NCBI RefSeq assembly: GCF_016405885.1
Contig: NZ_JAEKGC010000004.1
Location: 228,439 to 292,438, forward strand
Length of the DNA stretch: 64,000 nt
Source: Arthrobacter sp. MSA 4-2
Lineage (GTDB): Bacteria; Actinomycetota; Actinomycetes; Actinomycetales; Micrococcaceae
Direction: 5' to 3'
Below the pieces are notes generated by a model. That model was given only the letters and a program-made list of their open reading frames with translations. It made no database searches and was not told where the DNA came from. Position 1 is the stretch's first letter. Each line of letters opens with the position of its first letter. Below are positions 8,701 through 15,877 of this stretch, one piece after another. A program made the translations under genes and the position numbers.

Positions 8701-9637
8701 CCGGGTGGGCGAGGCGATCCGCCTGCAGATGGCGAACTTCCCGTGGGCGAACGATTTCTTCGCCCCCGGCCGGGAGTCCTTCCGGGTGGTCCCCGTCGAC
8801 CGCGCCGCGGGCCTGGTCCGCGACGACGTCATCTTCTCGCTGGGATTCGGGCGGACGCCGCACGGGCGGGCGCTCCACTCCTTCGGTCCGCTGTCCGGCC
8901 CGGACGGCCGCCGCAAGTTCGTGATGGCCATGACGCGCGCCCGCCGCAGGCTGCACGTGCTCTCCTGCTTCCAGCCGGCGGACCTCGACCCCGAGCGGCT
9001 GACCGGCGGAGCGGCCGACTTCTACGAGCTGCTCCGCAGCGAACTCGCTCCCTCCTCCGCTCCGGCCAGGAAGCAGGCCCCGGACAACACGGATCCGCTG
9101 GTCGCCGACCTCGTCGACCGGCTGCGGGCCCGCGATGCCGAGGTCAAGGACTCCTACGACGGCGTCCTCGACATCGTGGCCACCCGGCCCCCGGCAGCAG
9201 CGGCCCCGGAGCGCGACTACCCGGTGGCGCCGCTGGCGATCGAGTCGGACGGAACGGCCCGCTACGGTGCGATGACCGTGCGCGAGCGGAGCCGGCTCCG
9301 CCCCCAGCAGCTGGAGCGCATGGGCTGGCGGTACATGCCGCTGTGGACCATCGAGGTCTTCACCGACCCGGAGGGCTGCGCCGAACGGGCGGCCCGTGAA
9401 CTCGGCCTTGACCTGCTCGAAGCGAACGAACCGCCCCGGACCCGAAGGGACGCACTGCGGATGAGGAAGAACGAAACCGACGAGGGGCGCGCCCCACGGC
9501 CGGCCGCCGCGGTGCCGGGCGCGGAGGAACCGGTGCTGCCCAAGACCGCAGCGGAGGATGATCCCCGCGCCTGGGGCGACTCCCGGACTGACAGCGACGA
9601 GTGGCTCAAGGAACAGCGCCCGCCGCACTGGAGCTAA
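5738..9637 (+). CDS. Large SF1-type helicase-like protein with C-terminal REase-fold domain
   Basis: This is a 1299-aa protein resembling actinobacterial superfamily 1 (UPF1/DUF4011-like) helicases. The nucleotide-binding motif reads ATPPGTGQTQTALNAA, with Gln294 where SF1 enzymes have the Walker A lysine. The Walker B region is degenerate (LLLLDGESVSL). Motif VI is recognisable near residue 1066 (AMTRARRRLHV). The C-terminal part (about 1165-1215: AIESDG, then ERSRLRPQQLERMGW and PLWTIEVFTDPEG) resembles the Vsr/MTES_1575 restriction-endonuclease fold, keeping the E-x-D-G core. I prefer the GTG at 5738, with GAAGAGGA 7 nt upstream; the ATG at 5688 is an alternative. It stands alone. A role in DNA repair or defence is inferred. 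Confidence 0.75.
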   Translation: MPEQDSGDSAEDFLLPWLDQLGPQVSGDTLLHFRPSAGTSIDLTHAHPSGLAQLLAGRRTRLSTLLRDPVQYNAAKSAARALRAKIFELGTERGIDVGHLAAGTASWRTVDDAGRSETLNAPVLLTGMSLTVHPSQDDYELQLTEQARLNPALVRHFGDVQGIHLDAEALPRLAYGTARFDPHPVLERLRHLTDGVRGISVEHRLLVSTFADLADIVEDEAIQPDHPVLSALLSAARDGVYEVSEPEADFSPIDERDPADELLILDADAAQQGVLDLIGAGHSVAVATPPGTGQTQTALNAAALLAGQGRSVLVSAERRGTLNEFVQDLEALNLGSLVLQLNGQVDPQQLKDSVIRAIVRNEKAAAPSVETLHATLVGHRHKLLEHVRSLHNVRSRWNCSPYQAMQSLAALTALDPAPSTTVRLKRSVLDNIADRAELATRLRRAAELGSFSKASTESPWFGAQLLNRKETEHAHALASDLSRDIPLLRAKVLRVAEHSHITLGRTFREWGEQLELLVAVRASLDKFTPDIFDRPVTDLISATAPSSWRRERAIEMSSMTRSRLRRVAKEYVRPGVHIADLHSSLVDVQDQRTLWTRYAKTERHPSVPTGLAEINSFYKGVQGRLEELSRILRAAQGTPDLPSCELDDLEKRLAALAADRETLEALPERTLLLDEMREHGLGELLEDLAAREVSEDRVADELELAWWQSALEAMISGDDYLAMSDGSSLRRLEAEFRLADTAHVSSGAARLRWRLAERWNTAIAAHPADAERLRSHLREDTLTLESFSALHPDLTTALLPVWAVSPLMAPMILPDGAAFDSLLLLDGESVSLQSAVPVIARAGQTAVFGDTRLAGPTRFSIEIQSPERPRTETDPLPSAYEELRAVLPERSLTVVYRGVDRALGSYLSAAFYEDRLTRLPQASEVSGAGRGLVVEYLPDGTGMPSSDHEGVESVSAEVNRVVDLVFEHIRHRPSFSLAVVTASPRHAARVGEAIRLQMANFPWANDFFAPGRESFRVVPVDRAAGLVRDDVIFSLGFGRTPHGRALHSFGPLSGPDGRRKFVMAMTRARRRLHVLSCFQPADLDPERLTGGAADFYELLRSELAPSSAPARKQAPDNTDPLVADLVDRLRARDAEVKDSYDGVLDIVATRPPAAAAPERDYPVAPLAIESDGTARYGAMTVRERSRLRPQQLERMGWRYMPLWTIEVFTDPEGCAERAARELGLDLLEANEPPRTRRDALRMRKNETDEGRAPRPAAAVPGAEEPVLPKTAAEDDPRAWGDSRTDSDEWLKEQRPPHWS

Positions 9638-9751
9638 CCTGCATGGGAGCTGACCCGCACTGGAGCTGGACCGGCACGCGGGCCCGGAGACACCGGGGTT
9701 GCCCGACTCGGCAGGCCCGGCGCGCCGGGGGCACCCGGCGCCGGCCCTGAC

Positions 9752-10432
9752 TCAGCGTCCGGCGGTCAGGACCAGATGGACCTGACCCGCGGTTGAGGAC
9801 CCTGCAAGGGCGGCGGCATCCTCCGGCGAGGCGGCCACGACCACCAGCCCCGCCTCGGCGGGGGAGGCGGACCAGGCCGACGACGGATCCTCTCCGGGCG
9901 GTGAGCTCCACAGCACCGCGAGGTTCCGGGCGATCACTTCGGAGGCGGCGGCCGTCTCGTAGCCATTGCCGGTGCTCACCACGACGTCGACCCGCTGGCC
10001 CGCCCCCACGAGCCGGACGGTTGCGGGGTCGGCCGGGCGAAGCGGCACCGCGACGGTGCCGGGGGCGGTTCCGATGAGCAGCCCGGGGCCGACGAGCCGG
10101 GTATCTGTGACGATGTCCCCGCGCCGCAGGGGTCCAGCGAGCCGTTGCCCGAGGAGGTCCTCCCGCCGCGTCTGCGCCCCCGGCGGAACGGCGGCTGAGG
10201 GAAGGGCCAGGATCTCCAGGTCCGGTGCAGCCAGGACCGTGCCCGCCGCGAGGTCGGAAGCCGCAGCGATCACCGGGGTGCCGGGTTCGCCGCGGGGCAG
10301 GAACGCCTCGACGCAGGTGCCGGCCGCCGCGCACAGCAGCACCGCGGCCAGCAGCCGGCGGTGCCGGAGCAGGGCCCTGCGCATCCGGGGGAGGCGAAGC
10401 GTCCCGCCCGGCCGGGGCTGCGTCGAAAACAT
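9752..10432 (-). CDS. SAF domain / CpaB (RcpC)-like membrane-anchored protein
   Basis: This is a 226-aa protein with an N-terminal Arg-rich stretch and one signal-anchor helix (LLAAVLLCAAAGTCVEAFL). An SAF domain follows (VIAAASDLAAGTVLAAPDLEI and the GQRLAGPLRRGDIVTDTRL part), then an RcpC/CpaB-like C-terminal region. CpaB proteins help assemble Flp/Tad pili in the periplasm. No other tad genes are adjacent, so this could be an orphan pilus gene or an unrelated SAF protein. The ATG at 10432 has an AGGGTGG upstream; an in-frame GTG lies 9 nt earlier. Confidence 0.7.
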   Translation of the reverse strand: MFSTQPRPGGTLRLPRMRRALLRHRRLLAAVLLCAAAGTCVEAFLPRGEPGTPVIAAASDLAAGTVLAAPDLEILALPSAAVPPGAQTRREDLLGQRLAGPLRRGDIVTDTRLVGPGLLIGTAPGTVAVPLRPADPATVRLVGAGQRVDVVVSTGNGYETAAASEVIARNLAVLWSSPPGEDPSSAWSASPAEAGLVVVAASPEDAAALAGSSTAGQVHLVLTAGR

Positions 10433-10511
10433 GAAGACCACCCTAGGGGCGGCGGCTTATGCCGCCGGCCCCGGGTGGCCTATGTGGAAAAGCGCGGGAT
10501 CGGCCTGGGGG

Positions 10512-10829
10512 TCAGGAAGCGGCCTTGCCCGCCGCGGGCGCCGCGGCCGCTGCTCCGGAGTCGGCCTTCTTGGCCGGTGCCTTTGCCGCAGCCGGTGCCG
10601 GCTTCGCGTCGGAAGCGGCCGGCGTTGCCTTCGGCTCCGCGGAGGAGCGGGTGTCGCGGGAATCGTTGCGGTAGAACCCGGAGCCCTTGAAGACGACGCC
10701 CACGCTGTTGAACTTCTTGCGCAGCACACCCGAGCAGACGGGGCAGGCGGTGAGCGACTCCTCGGAAAAAGCCTGCTGGATGTCGAAGGCATGGCCGCAA
10801 TCCTTGCAGGCGTACGCGTAGGTAGGCAA
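10512..10829 (-). CDS. FmdB family zinc-ribbon protein
   Basis: This is a 105-aa protein. The first 55 residues form the FmdB/CxxC_CxxC_SSSS zinc ribbon, with Cys8/Cys11 and Cys29/Cys32 and the family segment KFNSVGVVFKGSGFYRNDSR. The remainder is a low-complexity Ala/Lys/Pro tail of the kind common in actinobacteria. Start is TTG with AGGAG 7 nt upstream. The family was once called a regulator of amide or formamide metabolism, but its role is unproven. The gene sits just downstream of 5-formyl-THF cyclo-ligase on the same strand, a common pairing in Micrococcaceae. Confidence 0.9.
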   Translation of the reverse strand: MPTYAYACKDCGHAFDIQQAFSEESLTACPVCSGVLRKKFNSVGVVFKGSGFYRNDSRDTRSSAEPKATPAASDAKPAPAAAKAPAKKADSGAAAAAPAAGKAAS

Positions 10830-10909
10830 AGGTCTCTCCTGGAATTCGACTTCTCATGGGGCGCGCCACGCCGAGGCGGATTGGCACTCTAGGGCGGCGA
10901 GTGCTAAGT

Positions 10910-11554
10910 CTACACTGATGCCGGGGCTGCTCCGAATCCGTGGTATGCGCCCGGGGTGAACACGCCGTGCAGCGGCACGTCGTGAAGCTCGACCGGGAAG
11001 CTGCCGGCGGCGACGAACTCGTCGGGGTACACCATGCCCGCGGTGGGCACGGTGGGGCGCTCGATCGAGAGTTCGGCCAGGAACCGGTCGTAGTAGCCCC
11101 CGCCCTGGCCGAGCCGGTAGCCCGAGGCGTCCACGGCGAGGCCCGGCACCAGGACCAGGTCGAGGGCGGCCAGCCGGCCCAGGGGAGTACGGGTACCCTC
11201 CGGTTCCATCACCGGTGCCCGGGGCGACTTCACCAGCGGGACCCCCGGCCACCACGGGCACCAGGAGAGCCGGTAGTCGGGCTCGCAGATGGGCACGATC
11301 ACCGTGGAGCCCAGATCGGTCAGGGTATGCAGCAGTTCCTCGGTGGCCGGCTCCGGCGGCACCCCCAGGTAGGCCGCAATCACGGGGGGTTTCTCCGCGC
11401 GGTTCCTCCCGGTCAGCCGGGGCAGCTCCTCGAGCACCGCCTCGGCGAGCCGCCGCGACAAGGCCTCCCGGGCCTCCGGGGTCCGGTGCCGGCGCCGGGC
11501 GCGCAGGTCGGCCCTCGCCTGGATTTTGGAGGGTACCGCCGGGTCGATATTCAT
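10910..11554 (-). CDS. 5-formyltetrahydrofolate cyclo-ligase
   Basis: This 214-aa enzyme converts 5-formyl-THF to 5,10-methenyl-THF with ATP, returning the stored folate to one-carbon metabolism. Visible signatures are the N-terminal basic helix with KIQARADLRARRRHRTP, AAYLGVPPEPAT, and the family signature LVPGLAVDASGYRLGQGGGYYDRFL. Length is typical. I start at the ATG at 11554, where family similarity begins; the longer open frame upstream would run into galU. It is divergently transcribed from galU with a 55-bp shared promoter region. Confidence 0.92.
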   Translation of the reverse strand: MNIDPAVPSKIQARADLRARRRHRTPEAREALSRRLAEAVLEELPRLTGRNRAEKPPVIAAYLGVPPEPATEELLHTLTDLGSTVIVPICEPDYRLSWCPWWPGVPLVKSPRAPVMEPEGTRTPLGRLAALDLVLVPGLAVDASGYRLGQGGGYYDRFLAELSIERPTVPTAGMVYPDEFVAAGSFPVELHDVPLHGVFTPGAYHGFGAAPASV

Positions 11555-11609
11555 GCACCTATTGTGCACAGCTCCCAGTATGCCCCTGCAGGTTATGTAG
11601 TGTGGTCCC

Positions 11610-12512
11610 ATGACTTTGCGACCAAAAGTGAACAAGGCCGTCATTCCCGCCGCCGGCCTGGGAACTCGTTTCCTGCCGGCAACCAAGGCGATGCCCAAGG
11701 AAATGCTTCCTGTGGTGGACAAGCCCGCCATTCAGTACGTTGTGCAGGAGGCAGTCGACGCCGGGCTCCATGACGTCCTGATGATCACCGGGCGTAATAA
11801 GCGGGCGCTTGAGGACCACTTCGACCGGGTCCCCTTCATCGAGCAGACCCTCCTCGAGAAGGGCGACCTTGAGAAGCTCGCGGCGGTCCGCCTGCCCTCG
11901 GAGCTCTGCGACATCCACTACCTGCGCCAGGGCGATCCGAAGGGACTCGGGCACGCGGTCCTGCGCGCCAAGCAGCATGTGGGCAGCGAGCCGTTCGCGG
12001 TGCTGCTCGGCGACGACCTCATCGATGAGCGCGACCCCCTGCTCGAGACCATGATCGAGATCCAGCAGAAGACCGGAGGGTCCGTGATTGCCCTGATCGA
12101 GGTCGATCCGGCGCAGATCAGCTCCTATGGTGCCGCGGACATTTCCGCCATCGAGGGCGAGGACTATGTCCGCGTGAACAAGCTCGTCGAGAAGCCGCCC
12201 GTGGAAGAGGCGCCGTCGAACCTCGCCGTCATCGGCCGGTATGTGCTCCACCCCCGCGTCTTCGACGTCCTCGAGACGACCCAGCCCGGCCGCGGCGGCG
12301 AAATCCAGCTCACGGATGCGCTGCAGACCCTTGCCGCGTCCGACGGCGAGGGATCCGGGGTCTACGGGGTGGTCTTCCGCGGCCGCCGGTACGACACCGG
12401 GGACAAGCTGAGCTACCTCAAGGCCGTTGTCACCCTGGCTGCCGAGCGCGACGACCTTGGCCCGGACCTGCGCGTCTGGCTGAAGAACTTCAGCCAGGAC
12501 ATGACGGGCTAG
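11610..12512 (+). CDS. galU: UTP-glucose-1-phosphate uridylyltransferase
   Basis: GalU makes UDP-glucose from glucose-1-phosphate and UTP for cell-envelope glycans and glycogen/trehalose metabolism. The 300-aa protein has the nucleotidyltransferase signature AAGLGTRFLPATKAMPKEM (about 12-30), QYVVQEAVDAG, LLGDDLIDE (metal-binding Asp) and GRYVLHP followed by GRGGEIQLTDAL. Length is normal. The ATG lies 6 nt after TAGTGT (11598-11603), again pointing to a leaderless start. The acetyltransferase gene follows after 7 bp. Confidence 0.95.
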   Translation: MTLRPKVNKAVIPAAGLGTRFLPATKAMPKEMLPVVDKPAIQYVVQEAVDAGLHDVLMITGRNKRALEDHFDRVPFIEQTLLEKGDLEKLAAVRLPSELCDIHYLRQGDPKGLGHAVLRAKQHVGSEPFAVLLGDDLIDERDPLLETMIEIQQKTGGSVIALIEVDPAQISSYGAADISAIEGEDYVRVNKLVEKPPVEEAPSNLAVIGRYVLHPRVFDVLETTQPGRGGEIQLTDALQTLAASDGEGSGVYGVVFRGRRYDTGDKLSYLKAVVTLAAERDDLGPDLRVWLKNFSQDMTG

Positions 12513-12519
12513 CCGTTCG

Positions 12520-13146
12520 GTGTGGACGGAACGTGGCTGGCCGGTCTCCCTCAGCAGCGGGAATCTGACCCTCAGGCCCATCCGACACGCGGACCGGCGC
12601 GAGTGGACGGCCGTCCGGCGGCACAATGCCACCTGGCTTGCGCCCTGGGAGGCGACGAATCCGGAACCCGGGGGTTACCTTCCGGACTACCACGAGATGG
12701 TGCGGGGGCTCAAGCGGCAGGCCCGCGCGGGCACCGGGCTTCCGTTCGTCATCACCGAGCGCACCGGTGAGGGCGGCCGGGCGCCGCTGGTGGGCCAGCT
12801 GACGGTCTCAAGCATCATCTGGGGATCAGCAATGACGGCGACCCTGGGCTACTGGGTCGATTCCCGTCGGGCCGGCCGGGGGATCGCCCCGACGGCGGTG
12901 GCGCTCGCCACCGATTACTGCTTCAGCACCCTGGGCCTGCACCGGATGGAAATCAACATCCGGCCCGAGAACAGGGCCAGCCTGCGCGTCGTGGAGAAGC
13001 TGGGCTTCCGTGATGAAGGACTGCGCCCGCGGTACCTCCACATCGCCGGACAGTGGGCCGATCACCGGAGCTTCGCCCTCACCGTCGAGGAGGTGCCTGA
13101 GGGGCTGCTTGAGCCGTGGCTTGCCCGGCAGCGGGCAGGTGGATAA
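12520..13146 (+). CDS. RimJ/RimL-type GNAT N-acetyltransferase
   Basis: This is a 208-aa GNAT enzyme of the RimJ/RimL branch, whose members acetylate N-termini of ribosomal proteins or other amines using acetyl-CoA. Typical features are the opening LRPIRHADRREWTAVRRHN, the acetyl-CoA segment SRRAGRGIAPTAVALATDY, and HRMEINIRPENRASLRVVEK followed by LGFRDEGLRPRYLHI. GTG is the start. The gene lies 7 bp after galU, probably in one operon, an arrangement common in Arthrobacter relatives. The specific substrate is not deducible. Confidence 0.88.
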   Translation: MWTERGWPVSLSSGNLTLRPIRHADRREWTAVRRHNATWLAPWEATNPEPGGYLPDYHEMVRGLKRQARAGTGLPFVITERTGEGGRAPLVGQLTVSSIIWGSAMTATLGYWVDSRRAGRGIAPTAVALATDYCFSTLGLHRMEINIRPENRASLRVVEKLGFRDEGLRPRYLHIAGQWADHRSFALTVEEVPEGLLEPWLARQRAGG

Positions 13147-13255
13147 GCCAGCGCCCGGCACGGTCTGCGGACCGGTCGATCGAACGCCGCGGTGGGCTCC
13201 GACACACCCGCCCGGAATGCACCGCGGGGGCCCCTGTTTCTCCTACGTTTAGAAC

Positions 13256-14245
13256 GTGGACTTCTCCCTGAACAGCTCGGTGGTACTGGCGGCGATCGTC
13301 GGTCTCTGGCTGGTGTGGGTGGTCCCGTTTTTCCTCCGCCGGAGCGGCCCCGTGCCGGCCCCGGCGGCGGCATCCACACCGACTGCAGGGGAACATCCTC
13401 CCCAGGGGAGCATCATGGAGAAAACGGCCAACGCCGCCGCCGGCAGCGCATCCGCAGACCGGACCGGTTCGTCCGCCGTTCCCGGCCGCCGGCCGGCGCT
13501 GAAGATCCGCCGCGGGCGGGCCGCGGTCGCCCTGGTCGGAGCCGCCGCACTCCCGGCAGCCCTCGTGACGCTGGTCCTCGCGGTCGTTTCCGTCGTGTCC
13601 TTCTGGTGGCCCGTGGCCGCCGTCCTTGTCGTCGCCGGGGCCGTCGCCACGCTGCGCACCCTGGCGGTACGCGACCGGCGGGCCCGGGTGAATGCCGCCT
13701 TCGCTGCCGCCATGTCCTCCCGCCCGCTGCACCAGGCCCCGCCCTCGACCGGTGACGCCGCCCTGCCGGGCAACGCCACACCGGAAGCCGGTGGCAAACC
13801 CGCCCAGGCCCGCCCGACCACCGTCTTCGACGCCGAGAAGCCCGCCGGTGCGGTTGAGGCGTCCGCGGATGCCGCCGAGGCGTCCGCCGGAACCCCGGAG
13901 GCACCCGCGGCCCGCCTGACCGCGGCCGACCTCAAGGCAGCCGCCCTGGCCGTCGCCGCAGCAGGCGCGCAGGAGGCCGGCGCACCCGCGGCAACGACGC
14001 AGGCTCCGGTGCCCGGCACCGACCCGTGGGAGCCTGTCGAGGTGCCCCTGCCCACCTATGTCGCGGCCGAAAAGGCGCAGCGCTCGGCGCCGGCACCCCT
14101 GGAGCTGCCTGCGGAGCCGAAGCCGACCATCCGGACCCCGATCAAGAACACGGCCGCCAAGGCGGCTCCGAAGGGGACCACGGCGCAGGCTCCGGCCGGA
14201 ACCCGCCTCAACCTCGACGACGTCCTTCAGCGCCGCCGCGCCTGA
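13256..14245 (+). CDS. Hypothetical multi-helix membrane protein with long Ala/Pro-rich tail
   Basis: This 329-aa protein is not assigned to a known family. An N-terminal helix (SSVVLAAIVGLWLVWVVPFF, about 6-25) ends in a basic FLRRSG. A second hydrophobic block at about 95-135 (ALVTLVLAVVSVVSFWW and AAVLVVAGAVATL) could be one helical hairpin, followed by basic RDRRARVNAAF. The C-terminal 190 residues are disordered, with Ala, Pro and Glu repeats and a conserved-looking basic end. TACGTT at 13244-13249 lies 6 nt before the GTG, so the transcript is probably leaderless and independent of galU. Similar proteins follow galU/rimJ in related genomes (recollection). Confidence 0.72.
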   Translation: MDFSLNSSVVLAAIVGLWLVWVVPFFLRRSGPVPAPAAASTPTAGEHPPQGSIMEKTANAAAGSASADRTGSSAVPGRRPALKIRRGRAAVALVGAAALPAALVTLVLAVVSVVSFWWPVAAVLVVAGAVATLRTLAVRDRRARVNAAFAAAMSSRPLHQAPPSTGDAALPGNATPEAGGKPAQARPTTVFDAEKPAGAVEASADAAEASAGTPEAPAARLTAADLKAAALAVAAAGAQEAGAPAATTQAPVPGTDPWEPVEVPLPTYVAAEKAQRSAPAPLELPAEPKPTIRTPIKNTAAKAAPKGTTAQAPAGTRLNLDDVLQRRRA

Positions 14246-14326
14246 CCGTTCCCGCGGCCGCGCCTGACGGGCCCGATGTCCTCCTCGGACGGGCCAGCGG
14301 CCCCGCCGGCGCCGCCGTGCGCGCGG

Positions 14327-15196
14327 CTAGGGCCGAGCCAGCACCGAGGTGATCATCGTGAGCACGGGCGTGCCGTCCACCTCTTCCAAGGCGAGGGACG
14401 CCCGCACGCTGGCGAATCCGGCGAGCGATTCGGCGTGTGTGCCGCCGCAGGGGATGTGCACGGAGCCCTCCGGCAGGTCGCACTCCCAGTACCGGCGGTC
14501 CGTGAGCCGCTCTCCATCGCGTGCGATCCGGATGGCCCCGTCCGATGCCACCCATTCGGAGAGGGTTTCGTTCAGGGCTGCTTCGACCGGCGCCGGATCG
14601 AATCCTTCGGTGATGAAGCCCTTGCGCCGCAGGGAGCGTCCCAGCCGGTAGACGTCCACCGAGCCGTACTCGGTGATCGTTGAGGTCTCGATCGCCACCG
14701 CATCGAAGTTCGACGTGCCGAGGGCGTCGGCCGGGACCTCCTTCTTCCACCGGTCGGCCAGCGCCCGGTTCAGGGCGAGCGAGGCGAGATGGCACCCCGT
14801 GTGCCCGGCTGAGAGGGCCTGCCGGTGCCCTCCGTCCACCCGCACCACCGCGCGTTCACCTTCGGCCGGCGGCGGTCCCTGGATCAGGTGCGCCACCACG
14901 AAGGCCCAGCCCTCCGCGCCCTTGCGCACGGGGACATCCGCTCCGAGGAACAGCTCCGTGCCATCCGTGGCGCCGACCACGCAGTCCGTGATGGGCAGGC
15001 TGGACCCGCCCACCTCCAGGACCGCCCGGTCCGGACCCTGATCGGGCCACGCCGCGTCGACCGGGTGGCAGGCCGTCGCGTCGAGCAGCACGGCCACGGA
15101 CCCGTCGGCCCGCTCCTCGACGTGCAGGACTGTGGATTCCGAGGTCAGGGCCCCGGCGGGGTAGCTGACGGCCGTGTCGGAGGATGGCAGGCTCAT
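14327..15196 (-). CDS. Alanyl-tRNA editing protein (AlaX-like)
   Basis: This is a 289-aa trans-editing protein of the AlaX family, which hydrolyses mischarged Ser- or Gly-tRNA(Ala). It has an AlaRS-like beta-barrel and the zinc-binding editing site: His132 and His136 in SAGHTGCHLAS, and Cys250/His254 in CGGTH. The tRNA second additional domain ends in an SVRASLALEEVDG segment. The start is the ATG at 15196. A longer reading upstream would overlap the Lrp gene and shows no family similarity. The Lrp/AsnC regulator is immediately upstream on the same strand (46 bp), so the two may form a unit. Confidence 0.88.
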   Translation of the reverse strand: MSLPSSDTAVSYPAGALTSESTVLHVEERADGSVAVLLDATACHPVDAAWPDQGPDRAVLEVGGSSLPITDCVVGATDGTELFLGADVPVRKGAEGWAFVVAHLIQGPPPAEGERAVVRVDGGHRQALSAGHTGCHLASLALNRALADRWKKEVPADALGTSNFDAVAIETSTITEYGSVDVYRLGRSLRRKGFITEGFDPAPVEAALNETLSEWVASDGAIRIARDGERLTDRRYWECDLPEGSVHIPCGGTHAESLAGFASVRASLALEEVDGTPVLTMITSVLARP

Positions 15197-15242
15197 TGGT
15201 TCCTTCGGGGGTAGTGACGCTGTGGTCGTGGTGGATGCGGGC

Positions 15243-15725
15243 TCAGGCGCTGCCGGAAGCGTCGGTGAGCCGCTGCAGGAGCGGCTCGGTCCGGTAGGGA
15301 ATGTGCTCGTGCAGGGCCAGGACCGTCTCGGTGCGGATAACGCCCTTGATCCGCAGGATCGAGCGGAGACCCGACTGCAGGTGGTGGGTGTCGGTGGCCG
15401 CGACCCTGCACCAGACGTCGCCACGGCCGGAGATCTCGTGGACTTCAAGGACCTGGCTGAGCTTGCGCAGCGCCGCAATGACGCCGTCGAGTTCGCGGTG
15501 GGACACCTCGATGGTTACGAAGGCCACCACATCGTAGCCAAGGGCCTCGAGGTCCAGCTCTCGCCCGCTGGCCCGCAGGGTGCCGGCCCGCAGGAGCCGC
15601 CGGATGCGGGTCTGCGCCGTGTTGCGGGCGATGCCGAGGGTTTCGCTGAGCTCGCTGATCTGCGCCCGCGGGTCCCGGACCAGTTCAAGCAGCAGCCGCA
15701 GGTCCAGGGCATCAAGTTTGCTCAT
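15243..15725 (-). CDS. Lrp/AsnC family transcriptional regulator
   Basis: This 160-aa regulator has an N-terminal winged helix-turn-helix (DALDLRLLLELVRDPRAQIS, then ELSETLGIARNTAQTRIRRL) and a C-terminal RAM/AsnC ligand-binding domain (GYDVVAFVTIEVSHREL, GRGDVWCRVAATDTHHL). I start at the ATG at 15725 because GGGAAG lies upstream; a GTG three codons earlier overlaps that site. It is divergent from the MFS gene and upstream of the AlaX gene. Amino-acid-responsive control of either neighbour is plausible but not shown. Confidence 0.9.
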   Translation of the reverse strand: MSKLDALDLRLLLELVRDPRAQISELSETLGIARNTAQTRIRRLLRAGTLRASGRELDLEALGYDVVAFVTIEVSHRELDGVIAALRKLSQVLEVHEISGRGDVWCRVAATDTHHLQSGLRSILRIKGVIRTETVLALHEHIPYRTEPLLQRLTDASGSA

Positions 15726-15877
15726 GAAGCTCACTTCCCATCAACTTTGGCCGCCTGTGTTGCGGCTTTTGCTCAACTTGCCTGGCTGTACTGTCTCTAA
15801 AGCTCCAAAATAGCCCATTCTGGAGACTGCCGCGCCACCGGGTGCCGCAAGGGTTTGGGAAAAGGAACGGGAAGTAC

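Noticed and set aside
9624..9667. Direct repeat CGCACTGGAGCT at the end of the large helicase gene
   Set aside because: It is only 12 bp, occurs twice 32 bp apart and has no further structure, so it is likely chance or slippage.
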